Made by a program: the position numbers and the translations under genes. This document shows, piece by piece, positions 53,373 through 62,413 of a stretch of DNA of 64,000 nucleotides; position 1 is the first letter of the stretch; each line of letters starts with the position of its first letter. A model generated the notes under the pieces. The model did not search any database. It was not told where the DNA came from and saw nothing but the letters and a program-made list of their open reading frames with translations. The stretch spans positions 832-64,831 of the forward strand of contig NZ_LMBW01000010.1 of NCBI RefSeq assembly GCF_001439915.1. Direction: 5' to 3'. The stretch is from Fredinandcohnia humi (lineage in GTDB: Bacteria; Bacillota; Bacilli; Bacillales; Bacillaceae_L).

Positions 53373-53524
53373 TGTTTTCTCCCTTTCGTGATTGAACTAC
53401 CTTCATTGTATGGGGAGTAGTTTTCTATAAATTGAACATGACCTTACGAATGCATAAAAATTTATTTGGTTTGTTCAACTGTTCGTAAACTTCCTTTGTT
53501 ATGATATCTAGGAGGTGAAAACTT

Positions 53525-54241
53525 ATGCATAATTCGACAAATATATTAATAGTAGATGATGAGAAAGCAATTGTTAAAATGTTAGAGATGATGTTAAAGA
53601 AGGAAGGGTTTCAGAATATATTTACAGCTCATACCGGTCAAGATGCTCTTTCAACTCTTCAACAAAATCAGATAGATATTATTATCCTAGATGTAATGCT
53701 TCCAGATGGTAGCGGATTTGATTTTTGTCCGAAAATCCGTGAGATTTCCTCCGCTTATATATTATTTTTAACTGCTAGAGTGTCAGATTTAGATGTGCTT
53801 ACTGGATTTGCAACAGGCGGTGATGATTATGTGACAAAGCCGTTCAATCCATTGGAAGTGGCAGCAAGAATTAAAGCATACCTAAGAAGGAATTCTAAAA
53901 CGGCTGTTTCTGCTAACCAAGCCAATAACAGGAAATATGATTTTGGTCGTTTTTTGTTAGATGAAGACGCTGGAGAATTACTCGTAAACGGACATACCGT
54001 ACCTTGCCCAACTCAGGTCTATTTGCTATTGCTATATTTTTGCAAGCATCCGAATATTGTTCTTTCTAAATCTACACTGCTTGAGGCGGTTTGGGGCTTT
54101 GATAGTTACGTCGACGAAAATACTGTTTCAGTACATATTAGAAGAGTTAGAGAAAGAATTGAGGAAGTTCCAAGTAATCCCCAATTTCTACTGACAGTTA
54201 GGGGACTCGGCTATAAGCTTGTAAAAGGAAATCAACCATGA
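53525..54241 (+). CDS. OmpR-family response regulator
   Basis: A 238-residue regulator. The receiver starts NILIVDDEKAIVKMLEMMLK, with the phospho-Asp in IIILDVMLPDGSGFDF (near residue 56) and YVTKPFNPLEVAARI (Lys near 105). The winged-helix domain (about 140-235) ends IRRVRERIEEVPSNPQFLLT then VRGLGYKLV. ATG 53525 follows AGGAGGTG. It overlaps the kinase gene by four bases. Confidence 0.93.
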   Translation: MHNSTNILIVDDEKAIVKMLEMMLKKEGFQNIFTAHTGQDALSTLQQNQIDIIILDVMLPDGSGFDFCPKIREISSAYILFLTARVSDLDVLTGFATGGDDYVTKPFNPLEVAARIKAYLRRNSKTAVSANQANNRKYDFGRFLLDEDAGELLVNGHTVPCPTQVYLLLLYFCKHPNIVLSKSTLLEAVWGFDSYVDENTVSVHIRRVRERIEEVPSNPQFLLTVRGLGYKLVKGNQP

Positions 54242-55998
54242 AAAAATTAAGATGGCGTTTATTTCTGCATTTTTCATTACAATTCATTTCAGTGGCTGCC
54301 CTCATGGTTATTGTCGTTTTTTTAACACTCATAGTCGTAATTGGTCTTTATGCTGAAGATGTATCAAAATATAATAGGTATCAAGCAAAATTAGAGTCAA
54401 TTGCTGTAGATACGGGATTTTCATTTACAAAACTTGAGATGAACAAAGATTGGGATAAAGAATTAGAAAAGGAACATATTTGGGTGCAAATTATTGATCA
54501 TGAGGGGAACGTAATTGAATCAGGGAATGTTCCGGAATATATTCCAAATAAATATACGTATCACGAATTGAAAGATATGAAGGATACTAAGCAATTGCAG
54601 GATTTTTCACTTACCTTTTACTTGGAGACATTTTACGAATCCCCGTATTTATTTGTTTTAGGTTATCGAGATGGTACAAACCTGTTACTGAAACGAATTG
54701 TTGAAGAGTATGGGGCAAGTGGGGGTATAGCAGAAGCAGACCGAACTAAGGTTGAAAATCTTTTGGAAAAGCAAAATGGTACTTTAAAGATTTATCGTGC
54801 TGATGAGACAACGCTTCAAACAATAGGCACAGAAAGATATGAGGAAGAGCAACCGTTGGATGTATTTGTAAGGGATGTTGCACCTGATATTTATTCATCA
54901 AAAAGAACGACATATGAAGATCAAAAAAATGGAGTGGTTTGGGAATTATATACACCAAATGATAATAAAAATGAAGTGAAACTAGAAACATATCTTGATG
55001 TTGCAAGGGGATTTCTCATTACAGGAGCAATTGTCCTCTTTATTACAATTGCAATTTCGATATGGAATGGATTCCGCTATGGAAACCCATTGTTTATTTT
55101 TGCAAACTGGCTTGGCAGGATGGGGAATGGAAACTATAATGAGGTATTAACAGAGCGGGAGAGGAAGAAAGTGTACCGTAAGAATGGGAATGTACGGTTG
55201 CGTTTTAAACTGTATCAAGAGGTGTTTGAAGCCTTTCATGATATGGCGGGCAAACTTGATGCATCAAGAAAAGAACGCGAGCAATTGGAGATAACCCGAA
55301 CCGAATGGATGACAGGAATTTCTCATGATTTGCGCACACCTTTGTCAACGATGCAAGGATATGGAAACCTATTAGAAAGTGGCCAATATGAATGGACCAA
55401 GGACGAACTAGAAGATATAGGGAAAACGATAGGTGAAAAAAGTGATTATATGCTCCACCTGATAGAGGACTTTTCATTAAGTTTCCAGTTGAAAAATAGT
55501 GGGAACCAAGTTCAGTTTGAGAGGGTAGCGGTTAATCCATTGATTGAGAGTATTTTAGAAAAGTTTCAAAGAGATCGCATTTTAAAGGATTATGCGATTT
55601 CCTTAATCCCCCTACAAAAAAATAGATTTCTAAGTGTAAACGAACGTTTGTTTGAAAGAATGCTGGATAATCTTATATATAATGCAATGAAACACAACCC
55701 GCCCGGAACAAGCGTTGAAATTATTTTGGAAGAAAATAATGAAGAAATAAAAATGGTTGTAAAAGATAACGGGGTCGGTATGGATGAAGCGACTAAGAAA
55801 CATTTATTCGATAGGTACTACCGTGGAACGAATACAGATGAACGTGTAGAAGGCACAGGACTAGGCATGAGCATTGCAATGCAAATTGCAGAACTACACG
55901 GCGGAGAAATTACCGTTGAAACATGGGAACATGTTGGAACAGAGGTTTCAGTGATTTTGCCGGAAAACAGGTCTCGCATCCCGCTACTAGACAGTTGA
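54238..55998 (+). CDS. Sensor histidine kinase
   Basis: A 586-residue kinase with two membrane segments (about 12-38 and 258-280) flanking an extracytoplasmic sensor domain. The H-box is WMTGISHDLRTPLSTMQGYG (His near residue 365), N-box NLIYNAMKHNPPGTS and G-box VEGTGLGMSIAMQIAELHGG. It is coupled to the upstream response regulator by an ATGA overlap. The stimulus is unknown; this layout is often found near antimicrobial-peptide resistance genes, but none is adjacent. Confidence 0.92.
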   Translation: MKKLRWRLFLHFSLQFISVAALMVIVVFLTLIVVIGLYAEDVSKYNRYQAKLESIAVDTGFSFTKLEMNKDWDKELEKEHIWVQIIDHEGNVIESGNVPEYIPNKYTYHELKDMKDTKQLQDFSLTFYLETFYESPYLFVLGYRDGTNLLLKRIVEEYGASGGIAEADRTKVENLLEKQNGTLKIYRADETTLQTIGTERYEEEQPLDVFVRDVAPDIYSSKRTTYEDQKNGVVWELYTPNDNKNEVKLETYLDVARGFLITGAIVLFITIAISIWNGFRYGNPLFIFANWLGRMGNGNYNEVLTERERKKVYRKNGNVRLRFKLYQEVFEAFHDMAGKLDASRKEREQLEITRTEWMTGISHDLRTPLSTMQGYGNLLESGQYEWTKDELEDIGKTIGEKSDYMLHLIEDFSLSFQLKNSGNQVQFERVAVNPLIESILEKFQRDRILKDYAISLIPLQKNRFLSVNERLFERMLDNLIYNAMKHNPPGTSVEIILEENNEEIKMVVKDNGVGMDEATKKHLFDRYYRGTNTDERVEGTGLGMSIAMQIAELHGGEITVETWEHVGTEVSVILPENRSRIPLLDS

Positions 55999-56000
55999 TA

Positions 56001-56030
56001 CGATGGGACAATGAACCTCCCTGTGTAACG
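56001..56030. repeat. GGGAC/GTCCC dispersed repeat, partial B copy
   Basis: GATGGGACAATGAACCTCCC then TGTGTAAC, directly after the kinase stop. Confidence 0.65.
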
Positions 56031-56085
56031 TTTTAGTGAAAAATCTAGTCTAATTTTTTTTAGAAAAAAATCAGGGAGGTAGCCT

Positions 56086-57795
56086 ATGTTTAAAAAGGGA
56101 TTACTTATAAGTTTGATTGGTGTACTTTCCATTGTCTTAGTGGTTATCTTTCTATATTTCAATTTTAATAAAGGTCAAAGTCAAGAAAATGAAAAGTCTG
56201 CTCCTGTTGAGGAGTCGGAAAAGCCTGATGAAAGTGAAGAAATAGGTGAGATACCGGAAGAAGTTCCAGTAGAAATGGATTCCCTTGAGCGAGTAAAGGA
56301 AGTTTTTTCACTTGCTAAAACTGGAAAAGTTCCACATACACCTTTTATAGCGGGACAGACGAAATATGAGGAAATACAAGATCAATGGGGTGTTCCACCA
56401 ACAATTGATGAAACTACGATTGGGAATTTTGTTGTTTATCCGGATCATGACGTGACAATTGGAATCCAGGATGGTCTTGCTTTCGATATCCGCTCTGACC
56501 AATCTGAATTAACTACCATTCGTTTTGAGGATATAAAAAATGGATTAGGCGAACCAGATGAAGTTAAGTATTTTAAAGACAAAAATGTTAACCAAATCAT
56601 TCTCTATTATCTCGTGAATTCTACCTATCAGTTAAAATGGATTTTACCAAAGCCAACTAAGCAGGAATCAAATCCACCTGTGCATCATATTTCTGTCGTC
56701 ACAGAGATTCAAAAAACACCTGATGAAAATGAGGATTTAAGCTTGGATGAAAAAATTGGTCAAATGATTTTTGCAGGTATTTCCGGTACGAAAATGAATA
56801 CGAATATGAACCAATTAATCGCGAAATATCATGTTGGTGGAATTATTTTTAACGGTGATAATTTGGTAAACCCAAAGCAAACTGTGACATATTTGAAACA
56901 AATCAAGCAGGCAAATGAAGGTCAAATTCCCTTGTTTTTTGGCGTTGACCAGGAAGGTGGACGAATTTCGAAGCTGCCAGGTGGGTTAATTGATTTTCCA
57001 ACAAACCTGGAAATCGGCAAAAGAAATGATCCATCACTTTCCTTTGAAATTGGTACAGTCCTAGGCAAAGAATTAAACGCATTTGGTTTTAATGTTAATT
57101 TTGCCCCAGTACTTGATGTTAATAGCAATCCAGATAACCCGGTAATTGGAGACCGTTCTTTCAGCAGCAACTCTAAGATTGTTAGCACTCTTGGGATTCA
57201 AACAATGAAAGGGCTGCAATCGCAGTCGATCGTTTCTGCTGTAAAGCATTTTCCAGGACACGGGGATACGCATGTCGATTCCCATCTTGAATTGCCTAAG
57301 GTTAATAAAACTCTCGCAGAACTTGAGAGTCTAGAGTTGATTCCATTTCGACAGGCAGTTAAAGATGGTGCAGACATGGTGATGATCGGTCATATATTAG
57401 TACCGGCTATCGATAAAACCCTTCCATCCTCGATGTCAAAAAGGATGATCACGGACATTTTGCGAAATAAGATAGGTTTTAATGGTGTGGTAATTACCGA
57501 TGACTTTTTCATGAAGGCAATCACGAATGATTATGAAATTGGCGAGGCTGCGGTTCAATCAATAAAGGCCGGCAGTGATATTATCATGGTGGCCCATGAT
57601 TACAACAAAGTCGTCCACGTTCGAAATACAATCAAAAAGGCAGTCGAGAATGGGGAGATTTCTGAGAAGAGGATCGACGAAAGTGTGGGAAGGATCCTGC
57701 AACTAAAAGAAAAATATAAATTGAACGACTTACCGGAAAAACCGGTGAACATTGACGGATTGAACCAAGAAATTGAACGGGTGTTATCAAGGTAG
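56086..57795 (+). CDS. DUF4309-GH3 fusion: membrane-anchored beta-N-acetylhexosaminidase-like protein
   Basis: A 569-residue protein. Residues 4-24 form a membrane anchor (KGLLISLIGVLSIVLVVI). An acidic linker (about 28-62) follows, then a DUF4309-like domain (about 65-205, as in B. subtilis YjgB, with FIAGQTKYEEIQDQWGVP). The C-terminal GH3 catalytic domain (about 220-550) has GVDQEGGRISKLPGG, the catalytic KHFPGHGDTHVDSHLELP, VMIGHILVPAID and the nucleophile Asp in GVVITDDFFMKAI. GH3 members of this kind (NagZ/YbbD) cut N-acetylglucosamine from muropeptides. The anchor places it outside. ATG 56086 follows AGGGAGGT. Confidence 0.87.
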   Translation: MFKKGLLISLIGVLSIVLVVIFLYFNFNKGQSQENEKSAPVEESEKPDESEEIGEIPEEVPVEMDSLERVKEVFSLAKTGKVPHTPFIAGQTKYEEIQDQWGVPPTIDETTIGNFVVYPDHDVTIGIQDGLAFDIRSDQSELTTIRFEDIKNGLGEPDEVKYFKDKNVNQIILYYLVNSTYQLKWILPKPTKQESNPPVHHISVVTEIQKTPDENEDLSLDEKIGQMIFAGISGTKMNTNMNQLIAKYHVGGIIFNGDNLVNPKQTVTYLKQIKQANEGQIPLFFGVDQEGGRISKLPGGLIDFPTNLEIGKRNDPSLSFEIGTVLGKELNAFGFNVNFAPVLDVNSNPDNPVIGDRSFSSNSKIVSTLGIQTMKGLQSQSIVSAVKHFPGHGDTHVDSHLELPKVNKTLAELESLELIPFRQAVKDGADMVMIGHILVPAIDKTLPSSMSKRMITDILRNKIGFNGVVITDDFFMKAITNDYEIGEAAVQSIKAGSDIIMVAHDYNKVVHVRNTIKKAVENGEISEKRIDESVGRILQLKEKYKLNDLPEKPVNIDGLNQEIERVLSR

Positions 57796-57802
57796 TGAGA
57801 TG

Positions 57803-57841
57803 GAGTTAGTTCTATTCAAGTGTAGAGCTAGCCCTTTTTTT
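57803..57841 (+). terminator. Intrinsic terminator after the GH3 gene
   Basis: AGTTAGTTCTA pairs with TAGAGCTAGCC with G-U pairs, then seven T residues. Confidence 0.75.
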
Positions 57842-57850
57842 ATAAAGAGG

Positions 57851-57891
57851 TGTAAAGGGAACTTGACGTAAAGGAGGCTTTACATTATGAT
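57851..57891 (+). promoter_or_regulatory. Promoter with inverted repeat upstream of the small XRE regulator
   Basis: -35 TTGACG (57863-57868), 17 bases, -10 TATGAT (57886-57891). An inverted repeat TGTAAAG (57851-57857) and CTTTACA (57878-57884) brackets the -35 and spacer, fitting an autoregulatory operator. Confidence 0.65.
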
Positions 57892-57917
57892 GAAAATTAT
57901 AAGAGGTGGTGAAAGGG

Positions 57918-58124
57918 TTGCAAAATAAAGTGTCGGAGTTCAGAAAGAAATATAGCTATTCCCAGGATCGCTTAGCTGAAAAATTAGGGGTTTCGAGACA
58001 AACGATTATTTCGATTGAAAAGGGAAAATACAACCCTTCTCTGCCTTTGGCAATGATAATGGCTGAAGTTTTTGAAACAAATGTGGAAAACATTTTTATT
58101 CTGGAAGACGAAGACTATAAGTAA
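57918..58124 (+). CDS. Small XRE-family (Cro/CI-like) transcriptional regulator
   Basis: A 68-residue HTH protein, consisting almost only of the DNA-binding domain. It has KVSEFRKKYSYSQDRLAEKL, then GVSRQTIISIEKGKYNPSLP and a VFETNVENIF ending, typical of the short XRE regulators next to DUF2178-like membrane proteins. TTG 57918 lies after AAGAGGTGG with about 8 bases; GTG 57906 is also in frame. The next gene probably encodes its membrane partner. Confidence 0.88.
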   Translation: MQNKVSEFRKKYSYSQDRLAEKLGVSRQTIISIEKGKYNPSLPLAMIMAEVFETNVENIFILEDEDYK

Positions 58125-58175
58125 GAATCATGGGCAATTTGAAGAAATTTACTACAAATTTAAGGGGGAAATAAC

Positions 58176-58553
58176 ATGGGCAATTACAGAGTTACATATG
58201 TCATTTTAGGTATTTTGTTTACATTGATGTCTGGGTTTGTAATATTTGTTGGGATTATGGCAAAATCGACACCTGCACCTATGGTTTATATAACAATGGC
58301 GATGGCAGTGATGAGTTTTTGTATGGCGCATCTGTATCCGCATTTCAAGCAAAAGGATGAACGGATGAAACTCATCCGAGAAAAAGGAATGTTTGCCTCG
58401 TACTTTGCTATCATTTTTTATCTACTCATATTTAATATTGGAATTCAATTTGAATTACTTGCTTTAACCGCTGCCCAACTTATCAACATCCTAACAGCCC
58501 TAATAATCTGCACTGTATTTATCTCCTTTGTGGTTTATTCGAAAATATACTAG
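58176..58553 (+). CDS. Small four-span membrane protein (XRE partner)
   Basis: A 125-residue membrane protein with four hydrophobic segments (about 8-28, 33-55, 75-95 and 98-122). It has a KQKDERMKLIREKGMFASYF loop similar to DUF2178-type partners of small XRE regulators. ATG 58176 follows AAGGGGG. Function unknown; the same pair occurs in many Firmicutes and archaea. Confidence 0.75.
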   Translation: MGNYRVTYVILGILFTLMSGFVIFVGIMAKSTPAPMVYITMAMAVMSFCMAHLYPHFKQKDERMKLIREKGMFASYFAIIFYLLIFNIGIQFELLALTAAQLINILTALIICTVFISFVVYSKIY

Positions 58554-58559
58554 AGTATA

Positions 58560-58592
58560 GTGGGACATAGGGACAGGTACAGTGTACCAGAA
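58560..58592. repeat. GGGAC/GTCCC dispersed repeat, A copy
   Basis: GTGGGACATAGGGACAGGTA then CAGTGTACCAG. It lies only a few bases before the start of the next gene. Confidence 0.75.
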
Positions 58593-58605
58593 GTGGGGTG
58601 TTAGA

Positions 58606-59871
58606 ATGGATGCTAGAATACAAGAACTAATTGATTTTACAAGAGAAAAGTTTGGACTGTGGAACTACTACCTTGAATCGCACAGCTTCAATCGTAGTGT
58701 AAATATATTTAATAAGACTACTTATACAATGTCAATGGAATGGTTTCCGAATGAAGTTGCGGAACCAGTGGATGAAGACGAGAACCCAGATGGAACAGCC
58801 GTGATTGAAGTCGATATACATACCGTCAAGTTTCAAAGTGCGATTTTCGTAATGGGTCAGACATTCGCAAAGAATGGGGTAACCTTTTCCGGTAGAAATG
58901 AAATCATAAGCTGGGTTGAACAGGAAACGGGATTAGAGTATAGGCAGCAATTCCAACTACGTAAGGAAGAAAAGGGTGAGTTGCATTTTAGTGAATGCAT
59001 TGACGGTGTTTCCGTTTCACCTGCAGGGATGATTGATGTCAAGTTTGATCAAGATGGTAGACTTACCTCTTTTTCATCCTATGGTCATTTTCCATCCAAA
59101 GAAATGGTAAAGGTGGAACCATATATATTAACCCTTGAAAAAATTGAGGACATAGCAAAGGAACAATTGAAGTTACTTGAATTTCCGTTATTTGAACAAA
59201 AGCGTTTATTGGCGGCTTATGCAGTGGAAGAGATATATGTTCGGAATGATCAAACGTCCACGATTCCTTTTGAAATAATCGTAGATGTAAAAGGATATTT
59301 AAAAATTGATAAAGCTTTGGAGTGGGATGAGTCGCTTGATACCACGTTTATTCGAAAAGAGCTAAAATGGTATGAGGAAATTACGGCAGAACAGGCATTT
59401 TCAGGTGAAGCTTCTCCTGATTCATTTCCAATCACTGAGGCTGAGCAAGAAAAATGTGTGATCGTGGTGAGGGATTTGTTGCGGAAGGAATATCCGAACG
59501 ATTCCGGAATCTGGATTTTAAAGTCACTTCATCGTGAGAGGGGTTATATTCATGCAATACTAAGAGCGAACAAGCAGGATAATCGTGTATTTCAGCGGAA
59601 AATGAATGTTATGATCGATCCAAAGATCCTTCGGGCCGTAAATTATATGGACAACCTGATGATGCTGGAGATGTTTGATGAATTTGAGGTACCAGAGAAA
59701 GTGGTAATCAGCAAAGATGAAGCCTACGAAAAACTTAAAGGTAAGTTCGAGCTTACCCCTTATTATGTGTATGATTTTAAGCAAAATCAATATGTGTTAT
59801 GCGGAAAAATAGATTGCCATTACGGGGTAAACGCAACGACAGGGGAAGTTGTCGGATTAGATGAATTATAG
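58606..59871 (+). CDS. Uncharacterised protein, possibly YcdB/YcdC-repeat-like
   Basis: A 421-residue soluble protein with no signal peptide or membrane span. It is rich in charged residues and contains pieces such as SFNRSVNIFNKTTYTMSMEW, DIKFDQDGRLTSFSSYGHFP-like text near residue 145, and LTPYYVYDFKQNQYVLCGKI near the end. The arrangement loosely recalls YcdB/YcdC-type proteins (DUF4901), but I cannot confirm it. ATG 58606 follows GGGGTG; ATG 58582 lies inside a repeat and is rejected. The neighbouring opposite-strand 397-residue gene is also uncharacterised. Confidence 0.7.
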   Translation: MDARIQELIDFTREKFGLWNYYLESHSFNRSVNIFNKTTYTMSMEWFPNEVAEPVDEDENPDGTAVIEVDIHTVKFQSAIFVMGQTFAKNGVTFSGRNEIISWVEQETGLEYRQQFQLRKEEKGELHFSECIDGVSVSPAGMIDVKFDQDGRLTSFSSYGHFPSKEMVKVEPYILTLEKIEDIAKEQLKLLEFPLFEQKRLLAAYAVEEIYVRNDQTSTIPFEIIVDVKGYLKIDKALEWDESLDTTFIRKELKWYEEITAEQAFSGEASPDSFPITEAEQEKCVIVVRDLLRKEYPNDSGIWILKSLHRERGYIHAILRANKQDNRVFQRKMNVMIDPKILRAVNYMDNLMMLEMFDEFEVPEKVVISKDEAYEKLKGKFELTPYYVYDFKQNQYVLCGKIDCHYGVNATTGEVVGLDEL

Positions 59872-59880
59872 GATATTTAG

Positions 59881-59912
59881 CAGGGCATTCCATAAAGGGA
59901 TACCCTGTTTTT
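59881..59912 (+). terminator. Intrinsic terminator after the 421-residue gene
   Basis: CAGGGCATTCC (59881-59891) pairs with GGGATACCCTG (59897-59907) with G-U pairs, then TTTTT. Confidence 0.82.
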
Positions 59913-59942
59913 GGGTCGCGGGGACAGGTACACTGATCCAAG
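59911..59942. repeat. GGGAC/GTCCC dispersed repeat, diverged A copy
   Basis: TTGGGTCGCGGGGACAGGTA then CACTGATCCA between convergent genes. Confidence 0.7.
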
Positions 59943-59964
59943 CAGGGACGTGATCTACATTTCA

Positions 59965-61158
59965 TTAAATCAATGACCGATATTTTTCAATAACGTCTTC
60001 GTTTAAAATCCCATTTTCATAAAAATGGCTTGCATAAGCACTTGCCATCATTTCGTTCTCTTCCGTTATCACCATTTTTGCCAAGACCCGATTGATAATT
60101 TCCGCTAGTTCATTAGGGTTTGCGTACAACGTATTCCACGCACGTACTTGCAGTTCAAAATCATCGCCCAGGGCTGCTACTTCGATTTCATCTGATGCTA
60201 ATGGCACTTCCAAATGTGCATACGGATCCTCATATACATCTGTATATATAAACTGAATGGGGTTGTACTCTTCCAGATTATATGTAAAATGTTCATTCCC
60301 GACTGTAATAACCGTTTCATTTTCGGTAATATCAAGCTTTCCATTTTCTAATGTGGGGGTTTCCGAGAATAACTGGATGGTGGTGTAAAAATGCGGTGTA
60401 ATCAACCAATATTGGTAGTCCGGATTTAATTGCGCTCTGTAATCCGTGAATGATGTCTCCTCTAATTTTTCTTCGTGATTCAATAAAGTATACAAAGCCG
60501 GACGACAATAATAACTCGCCTCCAAGTTCTTCATGGAAATTGTCCATTCGGTATCAGGACAATCAAATAACACCCGAAAAGCAAATTCATTATCAGTTTT
60601 CTGCAATTCGTAATAGATAATCCAATGCCCGACCTCCAACGGCTCATCAGATTCTTCGGACATCACATTTTCAAAAACGAAGTGAATTTGGGATTTTGAT
60701 GAAAAACCGCCATCCGTATTGATATAAAGGTGAAGTGAATCCCCTTCACGTTCAATTCGCTCGATGGTTGAGTCATGCAAGCTTTCCTCAAATACATCTT
60801 GAACTGCCTTTGATAAAAAAGTAACAGCATTTGCAGTCTGTTCATGGGCAGCATCTAAAATTTGTTCGAATTCTTTATCTGCTTCTCGCATCCATTGTAA
60901 GTAATCTTCACGTACAGATTTTGTTAATGTCGGCTGATTTAATGTTCGATTTTCTACGTATGGTATAAAACGGTCTGGCAAAGTCAGCAGCAATTCCTCT
61001 TTTACTTCCTCAAGCTCATTTTTAAAATAGGAAAGAAGATCCTCGCCATCCTCTTTCGCCTCTCTTAAAGAAATTTCCCATTCCTCGTCAGTTTCAGGAA
61101 TAGGGAGGGTATTGCACTTATTTAACTTTTCTTTTGCCTGCTTTGTCAGATTCCACAT
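59965..61158 (-). CDS. Uncharacterised protein, DUF4085-like
   Basis: A 397-residue soluble acidic protein. It begins MWNLTKQAKEKLNKCNTLPI and has a middle segment ESLHDSTIERIEREGDSLHL, then YINTDGGFSSKSQIHFVFEN, which recalls DUF4085 proteins (LHDS..I..I plus a beta-rich part). No signal peptide or membrane segment is present. The start ATG 61158 has only a weak GAAGTGAGG site. No function can be assigned; the DUF4085 match is from memory and tentative. Confidence 0.7.
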   Translation of the reverse strand: MWNLTKQAKEKLNKCNTLPIPETDEEWEISLREAKEDGEDLLSYFKNELEEVKEELLLTLPDRFIPYVENRTLNQPTLTKSVREDYLQWMREADKEFEQILDAAHEQTANAVTFLSKAVQDVFEESLHDSTIERIEREGDSLHLYINTDGGFSSKSQIHFVFENVMSEESDEPLEVGHWIIYYELQKTDNEFAFRVLFDCPDTEWTISMKNLEASYYCRPALYTLLNHEEKLEETSFTDYRAQLNPDYQYWLITPHFYTTIQLFSETPTLENGKLDITENETVITVGNEHFTYNLEEYNPIQFIYTDVYEDPYAHLEVPLASDEIEVAALGDDFELQVRAWNTLYANPNELAEIINRVLAKMVITEENEMMASAYASHFYENGILNEDVIEKYRSLI

Positions 61159-61303
61159 AGCCTCACTTCAAGGTAATTGATGAAAATAGTATAACAGGAT
61201 TTTCCTGTTTTGAGGGTTACTAATAAAAATAGGATAACGCACTCACCCTACTTAAATCGTTACCCTCCGTTCATCTTTCGTTCACATACCGATTATAAAC
61301 TAA

Positions 61304-61687
61304 ATGAATAAAAATAGTTTAGTCTTATTAAGATTCGCAAGTATATTCGGCCTAATCGGGGCGATACTTGGGGCACACATGGCGGGTGCAGGTTCCTATG
61401 CGTTTCGCCCAGTACATGCGCATATTTTAGTCGTAGGCTGGTTGAGTTTGTTCGCATGGGCAGTTTTCTACAAAGTATTCCAAGTCGAACAATCGATTTT
61501 AACAAGAATACACGTCTGGACAGCAATCATCGGATCAACCGGTCTAACAAATGGAATGTGGTTATACATGGTCAAACCATTTCCGCTTCCAGAAGGGGTA
61601 ACCCTCATCATGTATATCGGGGGCGGTGTTGCGTTACTTGTGAGTTTCATCGTATTCTTCCTCATTACATTGTTCACAAAAAAATAG
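61304..61687 (+). CDS. Four-span heme-copper-oxidase-subunit-I-like protein
   Basis: A 127-residue membrane protein with four hydrophobic segments. The sequence FGLIGAILGAHMAGAGSYAF, then RPVHAHILVVGWLSLFAWAV, resembles the first part of cbb3/NorB-type oxidase subunit I, where paired histidines bind heme; three histidines are visible (residues about 24, 36 and 38). It is far too short to be an oxidase subunit. Such short proteins occur widely in Bacillaceae with unknown role. ATG 61304 has no strong ribosome site. Confidence 0.72.
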   Translation: MNKNSLVLLRFASIFGLIGAILGAHMAGAGSYAFRPVHAHILVVGWLSLFAWAVFYKVFQVEQSILTRIHVWTAIIGSTGLTNGMWLYMVKPFPLPEGVTLIMYIGGGVALLVSFIVFFLITLFTKK

Positions 61688-61696
61688 CGGGGCAAG

Positions 61697-61727
61697 TGGG
61701 GTGGGGGACCTGTCCCTCTGCCTCACT
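61697..61727. repeat. GGGAC/GTCCC dispersed repeat, B copy
   Basis: GTGGGGTGGGGGACCTGTCC then CTCTGCCTCA, ten bases after the stop codon of the oxidase-like gene. Confidence 0.8.
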
Positions 61728-61791
61728 AAGTGACCTTTTCGGATATGTCTGCATAGGATAATTTATCAAATTGTGGAGGGATCATGAAGAC

Positions 61792-62340
61792 ATGTATTAT
61801 GTACCTTATGTGCATCCGTATTATTACAATCACCACCATCATCATCCATTTTATATGAATGAACCTATGCATTATTGGAATAATTGGGGTTATTATCAAT
61901 CACCAATGTTTAGAGAAAAACATGAGTTCAAAGATCATGGGAAAAAGCCATATGTAGTCAATATCAATGAGGCTACAAAGCAAAACAAGACGTATCGCAC
62001 TGCAATTTGGACAGGTGACCACTTGCAGGTGACGTTAATGAGTATTCCTGTTGGTGAAGACATTGGGTTAGAGATACATCCGCATGTTGACCAATTCTTA
62101 CGTCTTGAACAGGGGCATGGACTAGCTCAAATGGGGAAAAGAAGAGACCATTTAGACTTTGTGCGTGAAGTCAATGACGACTCAGCCATTTTCATTCCGG
62201 CTGGTACCTGGCACAATGTAACGAATACAGGAAAAATCCCGTTAAAACTTTACTCCATCTACGCGCCACCTAATCACCCATTCGGCACTGTCCATAAAAC
62301 AAAAAAGGCCGCGATGGAAGCTGAGCACGAGCATCATTGA
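61792..62340 (+). CDS. Cupin-domain protein with a His/Tyr-rich N-terminus
   Basis: A 182-residue protein. The first 40 residues are very rich in Tyr, His and Pro (PYYYNHHHHHPFY, then MHYWNNWGYY), which suggests metal binding or a coat-like location. The cupin barrel (about 65-165) has GEDIGLEIHPHVDQFLRLEQ with metal-type His, then GHGLAQMGK, FIPAGTWHNVTNTG and PLKLYSIYAPPNHPFGTVH. The end, AEHEHH, is again His-rich. ATG 61792 lies 11 bases after GGAGGG; TTG 61771 precedes that site. Related to YhhW/mannose-6-phosphate-isomerase-like cupins; the substrate is unknown. Confidence 0.85.
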   Translation: MYYVPYVHPYYYNHHHHHPFYMNEPMHYWNNWGYYQSPMFREKHEFKDHGKKPYVVNINEATKQNKTYRTAIWTGDHLQVTLMSIPVGEDIGLEIHPHVDQFLRLEQGHGLAQMGKRRDHLDFVREVNDDSAIFIPAGTWHNVTNTGKIPLKLYSIYAPPNHPFGTVHKTKKAAMEAEHEHH

Positions 62341-62413
62341 AAAACGGATACACCGCAAAGGAAAAGGGAATAGAAAAATGGCCTTCTTACTAGGATGAGT
62401 TGGCCATCTTTCA

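Noticed and set aside
57887-57928. A 13-codon ORF before the small XRE gene
   Set aside because: Its start codon overlaps the -10 box of the likely promoter, so it would not be on the transcript.
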